From Vespula vulgaris (lineage: Eukaryota > Arthropoda > Insecta > Hymenoptera > Vespidae), in contig NC_066592.1 in assembly GCF_905475345.1 (NCBI RefSeq), positions 2,665,001-2,729,000 on the forward strand: a DNA stretch of 64,000 nt. Reading direction: 5' to 3'. Numbering within the stretch: position 1 is the stretch's first letter; every line of letters begins with the position of its first letter. The position numbers and the translations under genes were made by a program. Of the stretch, positions 1 through 11,524 are shown piece by piece. Under the pieces are notes generated by a model. The model was not told the origin of the DNA. It saw nothing but the letters and a program-made list of their open reading frames with translations, and did no database searches.

Positions 1-444
1 CACTTAAAAACCTTCCTCAGTGTAAATACAGTAAAAGTAACAAACTCGATAAGGGATATCTGATTCCAGTGACTGCACTAGCATCTGCCGTCGCATAATG
101 GTATTTTACTAGTATATCCTGTCGAATGAAAATAACAATCCGTTTGACGTATTCGAGCTAAGTGACGTACCATGTGTATCTCAATTTTTAGACTCGTTTT
201 TTTTTTCTTTTTTTTTTCCTTTGACATCATTTATAAATCAGAGAAAAACAATTTTTGAGATACGATCGATCAGAGTATACAATTGCGTCACGTTTGATTA
301 TTACATACACACACGCGCGTAAAATGTATTATATACGTACATGGAAGAAAGTATATAAAAGTAATACTATGTTACATATATCTAAAATTATTCTTTTATA
401 AATAAATATATATATATTATATATTCAATAATTTAATTTAATAA

Positions 445-491
<47 letters not shown>

Positions 492-3232
492 ATAAAAAAT
501 ATAATACAAATTTGCTTCTTACCGAAAATCCAGGTCGATTCAAAAGATTTGATATACGAATAAGTCGAAGAAATTCAAGGACACAATTTCAAATAACTGA
601 TCGACGTATGTATGTTAGAACACTTAATTAAAATAATTCTCACGAAAGATTTTCGTTTCACTTTTTTCTTTATAAAGAGATGTATTAACATTTAAGCTAT
701 AAATTCGTTCGTTCGTTCGTTCATTCGTTCATTTTTTCGTATTCTCTTTTCATTTGCTTATTTCTTATTATTTTCATTGCACACGCGAGAAGAACTCGAA
801 CTTCGTGAAGTATTAAAATGTCAGCACGTCGAGAAGAGAAGACAAACTGTCTTGAAGATCGAACCGCCCTCGAAGATCTCCTTGGCCTCTATTTGTATCC
901 GTAAATCATCATCGACTCTAACCACTTTAGAATATTAATGTAATAATTCTTCATAAAACGACGATAGTTAACGATCTTTTTGATCAACGATTTTCCATTA
1001 TTGATTTTCCATTATTCATATATCATATTGTTAATTAACATTATTTATAAACTTTGTTATTGTATTTTCACAAATTACTTTTTATGTTTTACTTCTCGTT
1101 TTTACTCTCTCTCTTTCTCTCTTTCTTTTTCTCTATTTCTCTTCTTTTCTGATCCTTTTTTCTTAGTATTAAGGCCATTCATCACTCCTGATTTTATAAC
1201 GGACGATAAGAAACTATGAGAACGGACGTAATTCTTGATCGATTTTGATGAACAAGGTTTGAACAATTTTAAAGACAAAAGTTTAGTTTAGGAATGTAAA
1301 AAAAAAAGAAACTTTATTTTCATGCATAAACTATTTTCAAAGAAACGCTATTTTTTAACACGATTTTTTCGAAGAAAAAGTAAAGCTTCTTGAAAAATTT
1401 GAAAAAGTATGGTCATGGATTAAACTTTAAAATGAGAGCCGTTCATCAAAATCGATCAAGAATTATGCCTGTTCTCATTCTTGGCGTAAACCGTTATAAA
1501 ATCACGAATGACGAACAGCCTTAATATAAGAAATTTAGTACCGAAAAAAAACGCTTCTTACTTTTTCTTAAAAGAAAAAAGATACAGTTCGCGCCATCTG
1601 GTCGATGAAAAAATAACCCTTTTCAATGTCCTATTCTCTACAAAACAACGATGTATGTACATTTTAATTATTATCAGGATAAATAGGTGTATTATTTATT
1701 GGTTATGCACGGTTTTTTTTTCCTTTTCGCTTAATTATAAATAAATATAGTATTTATTATGTATAAATATAATATTATTATAACGATAAAAGGTAAACAG
1801 AACGGAATCGCGCAATGTTAGGATTAAATTGGCGCTCGTCCAAGTTCAAATAAATATTGAAATATAAATACTACGTGCGTCGACATAATCATTAATATTA
1901 CCTATCGTAAATACATATATAATTATCTATTAACGTTCCTTTCGATGAAGAACTGTTCTAATTCATTTATAATATATGTTAATACGTATTTTGAAAACGA
2001 TACTAAAATATTTGATTTATCTGATTACGTCGGGGTAATAAATATTAATTAGTTTGCGAGATGATGATATTTCCTGCTGATTATTTATGGTTTCATTTAT
2101 TTTTTTTTTATTGTTTTTTTTTTTCTCTATTTATTTCAATCAATAAGAAATATTTAACAATTTTTTGTGAGATATAATAATAAAAAGAGAAAGATAATTT
2201 TCTTTAACAATAACGTTTATTTTTTCGTATTTATTATTAATAAAAGCTTTATGTATAAAACGCATCTGTACATTCGTAATATCATTAAAGATCGTATTCA
2301 GTCTCTCCACAAACCAATTACGAACGGGTCTATATTATTTTATCATTATAGAATTATGTTATTCGAGCATATATGCATATAAGAAAATGGTATACATTGA
2401 ACATAAAAGCGCATGGTACGAACATAAAACTTATCGCATGTCTGAAATTCATATCGAAGATTCATAATTCACTTACTTCTTCTTCTTCTATGGAACCGTA
2501 CACATTATATTTGTTTTCATTCATAATCTGTGAAATCCTATTAAGAATCTTAATATCACAATAATCATGTTTAGGAAACAGAAATAATAATCTATATAAT
2601 TCTGGCACGATAAAATAAATGATTAACTTATTACTTGATATACATTAGCCGGATATGTGAATTAAAAATTAAGGAATATAAAGTTCTATCGTCTCATGTC
2701 ATCTCTTAGATTTAAGATACAACAAATAAAAATGTGTTTGCGCTAATATATTCGTTACAATTTGGAATAAAATTTCGTCAATATATGTCAAAATTAAAAA
2801 CGAGATCTATTTCCGTGAGAGAATTGCACTCCACCCTTCGATTCTTTGGTTAGCAAAGTATTATCGTTACTTGCTGTAACAAAAAAATCTACCCTGGCAA
2901 ATTCAGAGAATCCTTAATATCATCTATTAAAGTATGTCTCTCTTTCTCTCTCTTTCTCTCTTTCTAAAGTGAGTTCTATTCGTTTTGTACACTACGCTAG
3001 GAAAAATATTTCGTAGAATTACCTAAATTTTATGTGCCACGCGTTTAAATTCGTTTTAAATTAAAAGGAACTGTGTTATGAGATAAGTAATTGGATTATA
3101 AATTTAAAAGATTCATAATATTTAACAGCACGAAAATAAATTGTTGCATTGCATAAATGCATATTGATTGCATACGATCGTTGTCATCAAAGCAACGAAT
3201 TGTATGGCGTGCTGTACGATTATTAGTACAAA
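1..3232. other. AT-rich intergenic spacer without recognisable gene
   Basis: No open frame here resembles a protein. The stretch holds an (AT)n run at 451-487, a TTCG/TTCA short repeat near 706-730, CT-rich runs at 1107-1140 and 2938-2965, poly-T tracts, and the inverted repeat listed separately at 1165-1529. The part just below 3233 is expected to include the 3' untranslated region of the minus-strand MTFR gene, but I could not pick one clear polyadenylation signal. Confidence 0.7.
1165..1529. repeat. Inverted repeat, ~90-bp arms around a ~187-bp spacer
   Basis: Bases 1165-1253 are largely the reverse complement of 1441-1529. One block of 23 bases (1231-1253 against 1441-1463) matches perfectly, and the block ending TTTTATAACGG at 1192-1202 pairs with 1491-1501. 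Paired coordinates add to a constant (about 2694), so there is one centre near 1347. The inner spacer has weaker complementarity. A degenerate miniature inverted-repeat transposable element is the simplest reading. There is no coding sequence inside. Confidence 0.75.
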
Positions 3233-4237
3233 CTAAGTTGAAAAAGAATCATCTAACGTTAAATTACCAGATGAGTTTCTGCTATCGGGTGATTGCATTG
3301 CGATGTATCGTTTACGTAAAATTTCTTGCAAGTCGTTGCACGGACTATTTACACGTTTCATTTGTAATGGCCGACCTCCAGGGGATCTAAACACATAAAA
3401 TTATATGATTTGACATTATCGATGTACTCTTGCATCGTTATGCACATACATTTCAATGTAATACTTTTATTTACCTTGCGATCGGCCTCAACTTGACTTT
3501 ATCAATGTCTTTCAATATATCACCCATTGATTTCTGTGTATTTAATGGCACTTTTTTACGATCTTCAATTTTGTGATCTTGTAAACTTGCCCTTCTTGCA
3601 ATGTGCGGAGTTGAAGGTGGCGGAAGCGGTGGTGGTGGAGGTGGCTGAGGTTTAAAATCCTTTTCGCTGGACAAAGATGCAGTGGATGTATCTATAATAC
3701 AAATTTTTTTATTTTTTTATTTTTTTATTTTTTTCATTTTTTTTTCCTCAAATGAAAATATATATATATATATATCTCTTAGTAGATATGTAATAATACT
3801 AAAGTTAATAGAGATACATATTATATAATACTTACATTGCGATTGTTTACTACTTTTAACTATTACCGATATCTGCTCTCTGAGCTCTTGTAATTCTTGT
3901 TCTAAAGCAAGTAATCGAATTTCAGAACCAAAACTAATTGGTTCCAATAAATCCGGTCTGCTACCTAATAACCTACCACTGTAAAAGCGTCGGAAGAATA
4001 TTATTTGCTCTATAAATTTAAAATAATTTCTTAAAATAGTCGTACCAACCTTGCAGGTCCATAACCATTTGAATCAACATAATCATTACTAGTTTCCTCG
4101 TTAATCATGGAACTTGTCATAGAATGCAGAGGTGTGACGCTTACATAAATTTTTGGAGGTGGCCTTAAAGGTAAAAATGATCCAATTCTGCGCACGATAC
4201 TCCTTCTTTTACCGTAATATTTAGGTGCTTCACCCAT
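3233..4237 (-). CDS. MTFR1: Mitochondrial fission regulator, MTFR1/MTFR2 family
   Basis: Four coding exons: 4050-4237, 3836-3978, 3475-3691 and 3233-3386. The introns are 71, 144 and 88 bp, all GT-AG, and phases add up to 233 residues. The vertebrate family promotes mitochondrial fission and supports respiration. Hallmarks seen: a basic N-terminal motif around residues 8-20 (KYYGKRRSIVRRIGS) like the vertebrate YGSSRSIVRKIG block; a short Leu/Glu coiled-coil segment (83-103); a proline run PPPPPPLPPP (127-136) typical of the family; and a C-terminal block with VKLRPIARSPGG (176-187). The start is the ATG at 4235-4237, directly before the conserved basic motif. It lies head to head with DELE1. 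The family is secure; which paralogue (MTFR1, MTFR1L or MTFR2) is not, since insects usually carry a single copy. Confidence 0.88.
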
Positions 4238-4926
4238 CTATAAAAGTATAATTAACTTAAGGTGTTTTAAAAGTATCTAATTGTTATACAACTCCTCGTT
4301 ATGTTCTAATTGAAAAGTTTACCTTCTTTAAAAGAAAAATATTTAGGTTATCGTAGTCTCTTTGTTAGAAGAAAAAAAAAAGCTCACCTTTGAATTTATA
4401 AAAAGTTTTTCCGAAAACTTATTACTTTTAACTTCCAATTCCGATATGATACATGAACACGTGTAAGATATCTAGCAGAGTACATCAGGGTCATTCGAAA
4501 TTTAAAACAAAAATAGCTTCGTTACATCGACGCGCGGCCAACATGCATATGACTGCACAACGACAGGTTGTTGAAAGCAACGTAACCAAGCGAAACAAAA
4601 AGGCATGAATTGTATCGTATGAATTAGAACTTCGTTGAGATTACTGGTCACTTTATATATATATATATCTTTCACAATGCTTGAGATATAATTTATAAAA
4701 GTTCCGTATTACTTCTCGGTGACTTTATCGATCGTTGATAACTACACAATTTGTAGTACGCTTTTTCGCCGTAGAGGGCGAACATGTATTTTTTTTTCTA
4801 TCAGTTATTTCATCTTCATCTTCGATAAACACAACATATTCGTAAAATCAGTCAAACAAGTCGCAGGTAGTAAGTCCCCATAAATTTTCATATATAATTC
4901 GATAAAATTGTTTTTTATTAAATAAC
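4238..4926. promoter_or_regulatory. Shared 689-bp head-to-head intergenic region (MTFR / DELE1)
   Basis: This gap separates the two start codons of divergently oriented genes and must contain both promoters and leaders. The portion 4490-4640 is locally GC-richer (for example CGACGCGCGGCC near 4530). A small dyad, TTCGCC then GGGCGAA, sits near 4764-4782 around GTAGAGGGCG, which loosely resembles an insulator-type zinc-finger site. TATCGATCG near 4724 resembles a DRE/BEAF-type core. These motif readings are tentative. No TATA box position is clear. Confidence 0.5.
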
Positions 4927-5591
4927 ATGTGGAAATTCGTAACACGGGGCATTCGTGAAACATTAGAACGACGAGTATGTCGTACCGATATTTATTCGCA
5001 AATTATTCAAGACAATAATACGAAAAATGAAGTTAAAAAAAAATCATTATCATGTAATCATAAATTTGTCGGAGCAAGTTATTCCGCATATAAGAATGGA
5101 TTTTGTGGATCCACGAGATCTAAAGGTGCCAAAGATAATAATGAAGGTACTAAATGGGATACCAAGCATAATTGGACCGAAGCAGTTGGCTGGGTAAGTG
5201 GACAATTTCTTTTTAATTTAAATTTCTAAATATTATATTCATATAAATCATTAATAAAATTATAATTTAAATATAACATAGATAATTAGATATTCTAAAG
5301 ATTGATATCGTAATAATTAAATCTGTGTTAAAAATAATTATTTCAAATGTTGACTTTTGTAACGACAACATGATACGCGATATATATATGTAAAATTGAA
5401 TATACGTTAATATTGAATGAAACGCAATGTTTACTTTATCGTAATCTATCAATGATCAATATCTGTATGAAGTAAATATTATAAAAGTACATTAAACGCT
5501 AAGATTATATTAATTATAAACAATTATTTTTGAACCGTGCAAATATATTACGTTCTTACCACACACACGTATTCGTACGTATATGTACGAT

Positions 5592-5647
<56 letters not shown>

Positions 5648-7472
5648 GGTGATAAGTAATATAATTTTTTGTTTGCTTTTTGCAGTCTAGTGTATTGGCA
5701 GTTGGTTGGGTAGTGTGCCAGTCTTTGTGTTTTCATAGAAGATTCTTTAATAAAGATAAAAATGAATTATTAAATTTTGAAACATCGCTATTATCCCAGG
5801 CTCGCATATCTTATCTTCTTAATGAAATTTTAAATCTACATCCAAAAAATATATTACCCGTTACTAATTGCATAAATGGCACTAATAAGTATATTAGTAA
5901 AGAAAAAACTAAAGAGATTGAAACCAAACAAAAATTTGAAAAATCTTTTGGGCCTATCACAGTCGAAGAGGTAAGAATGCTGCTGTTAAGACATTATGCG
6001 CTCTAAAGCTTACCATTGCAAACTGAAATATATTATTGATTAAGAAGATATATATATATATACTTTTATTATATATATACTTTTCTTATATAAACTATAT
6101 CGAATTATAGTTATAAAACAGAAAAAAGTATTTAACGCATCTTACATTTGTTATTTAAAAAGTATGTGTACACTTATATATATATTTTATGTGTAGCTAT
6201 AAATAAATATTTAATATATATATGTAATAAAGCATTCGTATTAATCATTTTTTTTAATTTGCTGCATTATTAGTGTAGTTTTCCTATGTTAAAAAAAATT
6301 TTATGTCATTATATATTCTTATAACATTTTATTAATCTTTTTTCCTAAAATTAAATTTAAAAAACTGAATTTTCCACCCTTTTATCTACTGTTTCCTATT
6401 TTCATAAATTTTCTCCTTCATGGTTCTTAACAATTTATTTATATATAAATTTATTGAAAAAATAAAAAAGAATAAGAATATTTATATGTCATGGAATAAT
6501 ATATCGTATTTAAAAAACTTGAAAAATTTAATTTAAATTTCTACAATAAGGTATAAAATACAAAAAAAAAAAAAGAGAGATAACAATCAATAGATCTTGG
6601 TATGTATATTAAAATTGTATAAAACACTTATGTATTTTAAATCCTATTAGAAATCTATTTATTACTGTATTTTTAGGCTTTCAATGAAGCTGCAGATGAG
6701 TTCAATAATGTTCATAAATTAGTTATGGGAGAGCAGGAATTGCATTTTGGTTTAAAAGCACTCGATGAAAAGCGTTACAATGATGCTGTGAGGCATTTTT
6801 CAACTGGGATAAAATTTTCTTCGGTTGAAAGCATGTTTAATCTTGGTCTGTGTTATGAATTAGGACTTGGAACATTGGTAGATTATACAAAGGTACATCA
6901 AGTTTGAAATAGCAATTATATTTTTAATTCAAAAATAAAATATAAATAATTATAATAGAAGAGAAAAGAATTTACAAATGTTAACTTTTTAGGCTGCAAG
7001 TTATTATGATCAAGCAGCAGAACAGGGTCATGCGGATGCAATGTATAATTTAGGAGTTTTTCATGCTCAAGGAAAAGGTGATTTTATTTTAGATTTGGAC
7101 AGAGCACGTTTATACTTTAAAAAAGCTGCACAATTAGGCCAGATTCAAGCACAACAAGCACTTGACTTAGAAAATATTGCAAAACAATCGACAAGTAGTG
7201 ATGACGTTACAAATGTTTCAAATGATAAATATTCATTAAAAATCAATGATTTTCGTTATGAGAGATCTAAGAAGCTATTTACAAAAATAGCAAATTATGC
7301 TAATACATATAGTAACCAATCACATACTGAATGCAATACAAATTCATCTGAATGTCAAAGCATAGACAAAGTTAAAAATCCCACAGAAATATTTTTAGAT
7401 TATTTAGGATTAACAGAACCGAATATAGTTCCTGTTCCAATTAGTTTAGATGAGTGTAGAGTACAATGTTAA
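4927..7472 (+). CDS. DELE1: DELE1-like mitochondrial stress-signalling protein (Sel1 repeats)
   Basis: Four exons, 4927-5193, 5686-5970, 6677-6892 and 6993-7472, all joined in phase 0, give 415 residues. In vertebrates DELE1 is a mitochondrial protein that, on stress, reaches the cytosol and activates the kinase HRI to start the integrated stress response. Seen here: a basic, acid-poor N-terminus suited to mitochondrial import; a Trp-rich hydrophobic segment (about 83-110, WTEAVGWSSVLAVGWVV) that matches the vertebrate membrane-proximal block; and about three Sel1/TPR-like helical repeats (about 200-300) with the signatures FNLGLCYELGLG and MYNLGVFHAQGKG. The human protein is about 515 residues with roughly seven repeats, so this one is short. 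The Ser/Asn-rich tail ends in ISLDECRVQC. Intron 1 carries a long (GT)n run. Orthology is likely but rests on domain order and the hydrophobic block. Confidence 0.8.
5595..5643. repeat. (GT)n microsatellite in DELE1 intron 1
   Basis: About 24 GT dinucleotides end 42 bases before the exon 2 acceptor at 5683-5685, in the place where the polypyrimidine tract and branch point normally lie. Length variation here could affect splicing of exon 2. Confidence 0.9.
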
Positions 7473-8110
7473 GTACTTACAATACAAAGTTTACAATATA
7501 AAATACTTAAGTAAAACGTAATATAATCCTGTAATATTAAGACATGTATGTTCAAAAGAAATTAAGTTTTAAATAGTTCATCTATTGCTGTGAGATCTTC
7601 TCTTCCATATTTCATAAACATGTTATTTTTTTATCATTAATGTAATAATTCACAAAGGTGTTTATATTTTATGTATAGATTACATAAAATATTTTTTAAT
7701 TTATATAATATTTTTTTAAGACATAACAATCTTAATTAAATAAGTGTAACATTTTTGTAAATACTTAAAAATAGATATGGCTGTGTTATATAGAGAATAA
7801 CATAAAACTTTAATTTTCAAAAAAATGAAATAGTAATGTATACTTAAAGAAATTTTATCTGAACAGAATTTTTTATTCGACTAAATAAGATTAAGAGTAT
7901 TTTTTATATATAGTTATTTACATATTAAAAATCTTAAAAATTGTAAACATCATTTTTTTATTATCTTAAATATCATTAAATATATAAACGCGATAACTTT
8001 TATATATCTAAATTAAAAAATTCTACATAGTACAATAATACCTAAATCTTTTTCCTTATCTTATATTTATCATAAAAAATATTTGATATTTTTTAAATTA
8101 TTATTGTGGT
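7473..8110. other. Tail-to-tail 3' region of DELE1 and NUDT9
   Basis: AT-rich DNA between two convergent stop codons, with no open frame of note. It must hold both 3' untranslated regions. A TTTATT near 7953-7962 reads as AATAAA on the minus strand and could serve NUDT9. No single plus-strand AATAAA is obvious for DELE1. Confidence 0.6.
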
Positions 8111-9194
8111 TTACCAATGTGCATCATGTTTCTCAACAGTTTTTTTAATAAACTCCAAATGACTAGCATATAAATTTAGCTTTGCATCTGCATCCATCCA
8201 TCGTACATTACAAGCATCATCTCCAGCCGTTAAAGGTAATTGTCCAAAAGTATTATTATCTTCGTCATGAAAATTTAGAGCAACAGTTTCTATCCAAGCA
8301 TTATCTGTATTTCGGGGATCATCGACATAACCCTTGTAAATTTCAATTCCATTTGTAAAAAATAGATTCATATTTGTTTCCATCTCATTGCGCTTGGCAA
8401 TGTCATTTTCTAATAAATTCATAGCTTCTTCCATAAACTCTCGTTTTAATGTAACAGATATTATTTCACCTGGATCTACCATACCTCCAGGTATTGCCCA
8501 CTCTTTGCAATCTCTTCTCTGAATGGCTACAAATTGTAATATAGGTTTATTCGTAGTTTTATTTATTTCTAACGCATCATTGCTATCTCGTTTCCATCGT
8601 GTGACGATTGGATCTGCCGCATGATTTGGTCCCCAGCGACCTAAAACACCTCTTCCAACAATACCTGTTCTACCAACAGGATTTAAAGGATAGCCATCTT
8701 CATTTATAACATATTCTCCCATATAACTTTTACGATCTATTTTTCCTATATAAAAAATTAAATAGATTGGAACAGATAATGTTTAAAATATAATAAACTA
8801 TGTACACATGTATAAAAAAAAATATATATTTTTTCTGCTTAGTATATACATTTCATTAATCTATCATAACCAATAAAACTTGAAGTTTCTTTTCTTTTCA
8901 ACAAAAACATTATTATCATTCAAAATAAAGAGTATAATAATTGTCTTGTATCTCAGGAATATTCATACCATCTATCGCATTCCATTTTGGTACGAAAGAG
9001 GCACTTCCAATTTCTGGATCTGCCCAAGGTTTATTTTGTATACTAGGTGCAGTATATTTAATTGGTTCATATTCAGGATATTCTATATTCCATGATACTT
9101 TGCTCTCTTGTACTTCGAATCTTTTAATCTTTGAATGCGGATAAAATCCTAGTCTACATTTTTGATGGATCATTTTTATGCATCTACCGTACAT
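8111..9194 (-). CDS. NUDT9: ADP-ribose pyrophosphatase, NUDT9 family (Nudix hydrolase)
   Basis: Two exons, 8969-9194 and 8111-8745, with a 223-bp GT-AG intron that splits a Gly codon, give 286 residues. NUDT9 cleaves free ADP-ribose to AMP and ribose 5-phosphate, largely in mitochondria. Seen: a family-specific N-terminal domain (VSWNIEYPEY near 34-43, PWADPEI); then GRTGIVGRGVLGRWGPNHAA (about 100-119); and a Nudix box at about 163-185 with the G-x5-E-x7-RE-x2-EE pattern (GGMVDPGE then REFMEEA). YKGYVDDPRNTDNAW follows, and the C-terminus is EKHDAHW. The metal-binding glutamates are all present, so it should be active. The start is uncertain: ATG at 9192-9194 or the in-frame ATG at 9171-9173 seven codons later. 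Neither gives a long import signal, so an upstream leader exon is possible. It is convergent with DELE1. Confidence 0.93.
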
Positions 9195-11524
9195 ATGTGT
9201 AACGTGTACCTGTTTCTATTTATTGACAAATGATAACTAATATAACCAATAATTCTTGCTTTATTATGTTCTATTTGACTCTTATATACTTATATACATA
9301 TATACTTTGTTTATATGCCAATTTATATATATATAAGCACGTTATAAATATATATATACATATATATTTATATTATATATATATATAGTATAAATCATAC
9401 AAATTATAAGCAATCAATTTAGATATATTTTATCAAACATCTTAGATTGAAATGTCTCGCTTGTTTCAGGATATATGTATTAATACATGCAAAGAAATAC
9501 CATATAAAAATAATAATGTTACATACACATTAGAAATATATAATACTATACCATATAAGAAATTCCTGTTGCTATTAATTTATTTGTTAAAACGATATCT
9601 TTGATTATTATTATATCTCAAATTGTTCAACTGACTTTCTTGTTTTTGTACATATTCACGACCTTCAAAAATGTTCATTTATCCGACAGTGTTTCCATTT
9701 ATGTATAATTTTGAAGAGAAGATCCGTTCGTTCAGCGACTAATATCATATCGTGATTCCTCAAAAAGTACAATATTCTCTATAGAGGTAATATGTTTATT
9801 TAAAAAATATATTTTTTACGTTCTAAAAAAAACACTGCACAAGTACTTTACCATCGAACATCTTTGTCCTAGCTACAATTTAAAAATGAGCTCGCGAACG
9901 ATGCTCGAACGAATCAGCTTTGTGAGAAGTGATATTTTAAAATTGGAACGATAAATCTTTAAGTTTAATGAAATATAACTCGCACGTCAAATTTTGTTGT
10001 TCGAATGATATATTAAAAGAAAAGGAATTTTGTACGTTGTTGTTATTAGAAAATATATAAAGTTATTTTTCTTATTTTTACTCAGTTGCTTTTTATCTTA
10101 GTATTAATAGTAACGGATTTTTTCAGTCAATACTTACGTTAGCCCTGTAATAAAATGTTTCGTCCAATTAATTAAAAATAAAATATACACTTTTTTTTCT
10201 CTCTCTTTTTTTTTTAACACATATAAAGTTGTCGAATTCACACATATGGCAAATGGAATGATCTGTCGGTAATTAAAGTTCATACGTATAAGTAAGATGT
10301 GACATGGGTGCATATGTATAGTGTGTTCACATTTTTAAAACGTGCTCTAAGTGATATGAAAAAAGAAAAAATTGCACTTTAATCGAAAATCTAATAATCT
10401 TCTCTACTCGTTAACAATAAATGGCAATGACTATTTTAGTACGTACAGTTCGCAATGCATGCAAGTGCAGATGTGAACATTGGATTTGCTATGTTAAGAA
10501 AAGGTTATGTTGCCCCGTTTTGTTATATGGATAATATAGTCTATCATAGAATTTTTAAATAATACGAACGCTAAAGTTTCATGAGCATTAAGTTTGGAAT
10601 AGTGAAAACTTGAATATGTGAGCACATCAAGAAACATTTATTACGGTCTATAGATTTTTATACGCTTACCTTATGTAAAAATATTGTTACATTATTTATA
10701 TACTCCTTACACAGATATTATAATTATCTAATATAAAAATGTGAAAGTATACCAAACGATCATCTGTTCAATTAATTAGAAGAAGGTTCGTCTCTTATTT
10801 ATTATTAATATAAGTAATAAGTATATTAATAATAATAAGTTGGTCTATATATAATAATATAGTAAGATATATCTCGTCTACTCTAATAATATATTTACAT
10901 AATATTATTACATAAAGTTTAAAGTCTATGCATTTAATTCTATAGAATAATGATAATTATTTCGAAAATGAACAATTTTTTACTTTAATAATATTATTGC
11001 AATTATAATTTATGTGCCGATAAAGATTAAATGTGAATACACGCAAATAAACGTCAAGCCTTCTTCAACATTATACGCATAGAAAATGTGAAGACTGGAA
11101 CTAATATGTACTATTATATCATTGTGTACGGATTAGTATTATCCCCAAATGATTAATTTATAAAAGTATATTGTTTATAAATATTTAGGTACTTGTATAA
11201 TATATTCTTGCGCATTTGATATATCTTAAGTATAAAATTGTCCATTTAGCAACTAGGAATATGGTATCAAGAACTACTATGTTTAATACATAAGTATCAA
11301 AGAGCACATATATTTTGTGATCAGAAGAGTAAAAGAATTTTTAATCTGTACTATTACACATCCTATACAAAAAATGCAATAGTAGTGCAATTATTTCTTT
11401 ATACAAAACATTGGAAGTACTTAATGCATAGTGTGCATAAATTTAAAGCTGTTGAGAATATAAATTCTTCCAAAACGTGGTTACTTGTTAAGTTTTAGAT
11501 ACATACATTGAAAGTCAGTTAACC
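9195..11524. other. Head-to-head spacer between NUDT9 and MTMR14
   Basis: The 2.3-kb gap is AT-rich. It has alternating AT/TATA runs at 9300-9400 and stretches of moderately balanced sequence at 9860-10020 and 10420-10530 that could hold first non-coding exons or promoters. Just before the MTMR14 start, TTAAGTTTTAG at about 11489-11499 could be a 3' splice site for a leader exon. No coding frame is convincing. Confidence 0.55.

Noticed and set aside
8880..9144. Plus-strand frames of 67-71 codons
   Set aside because: Antisense shadows of NUDT9 exon 1.
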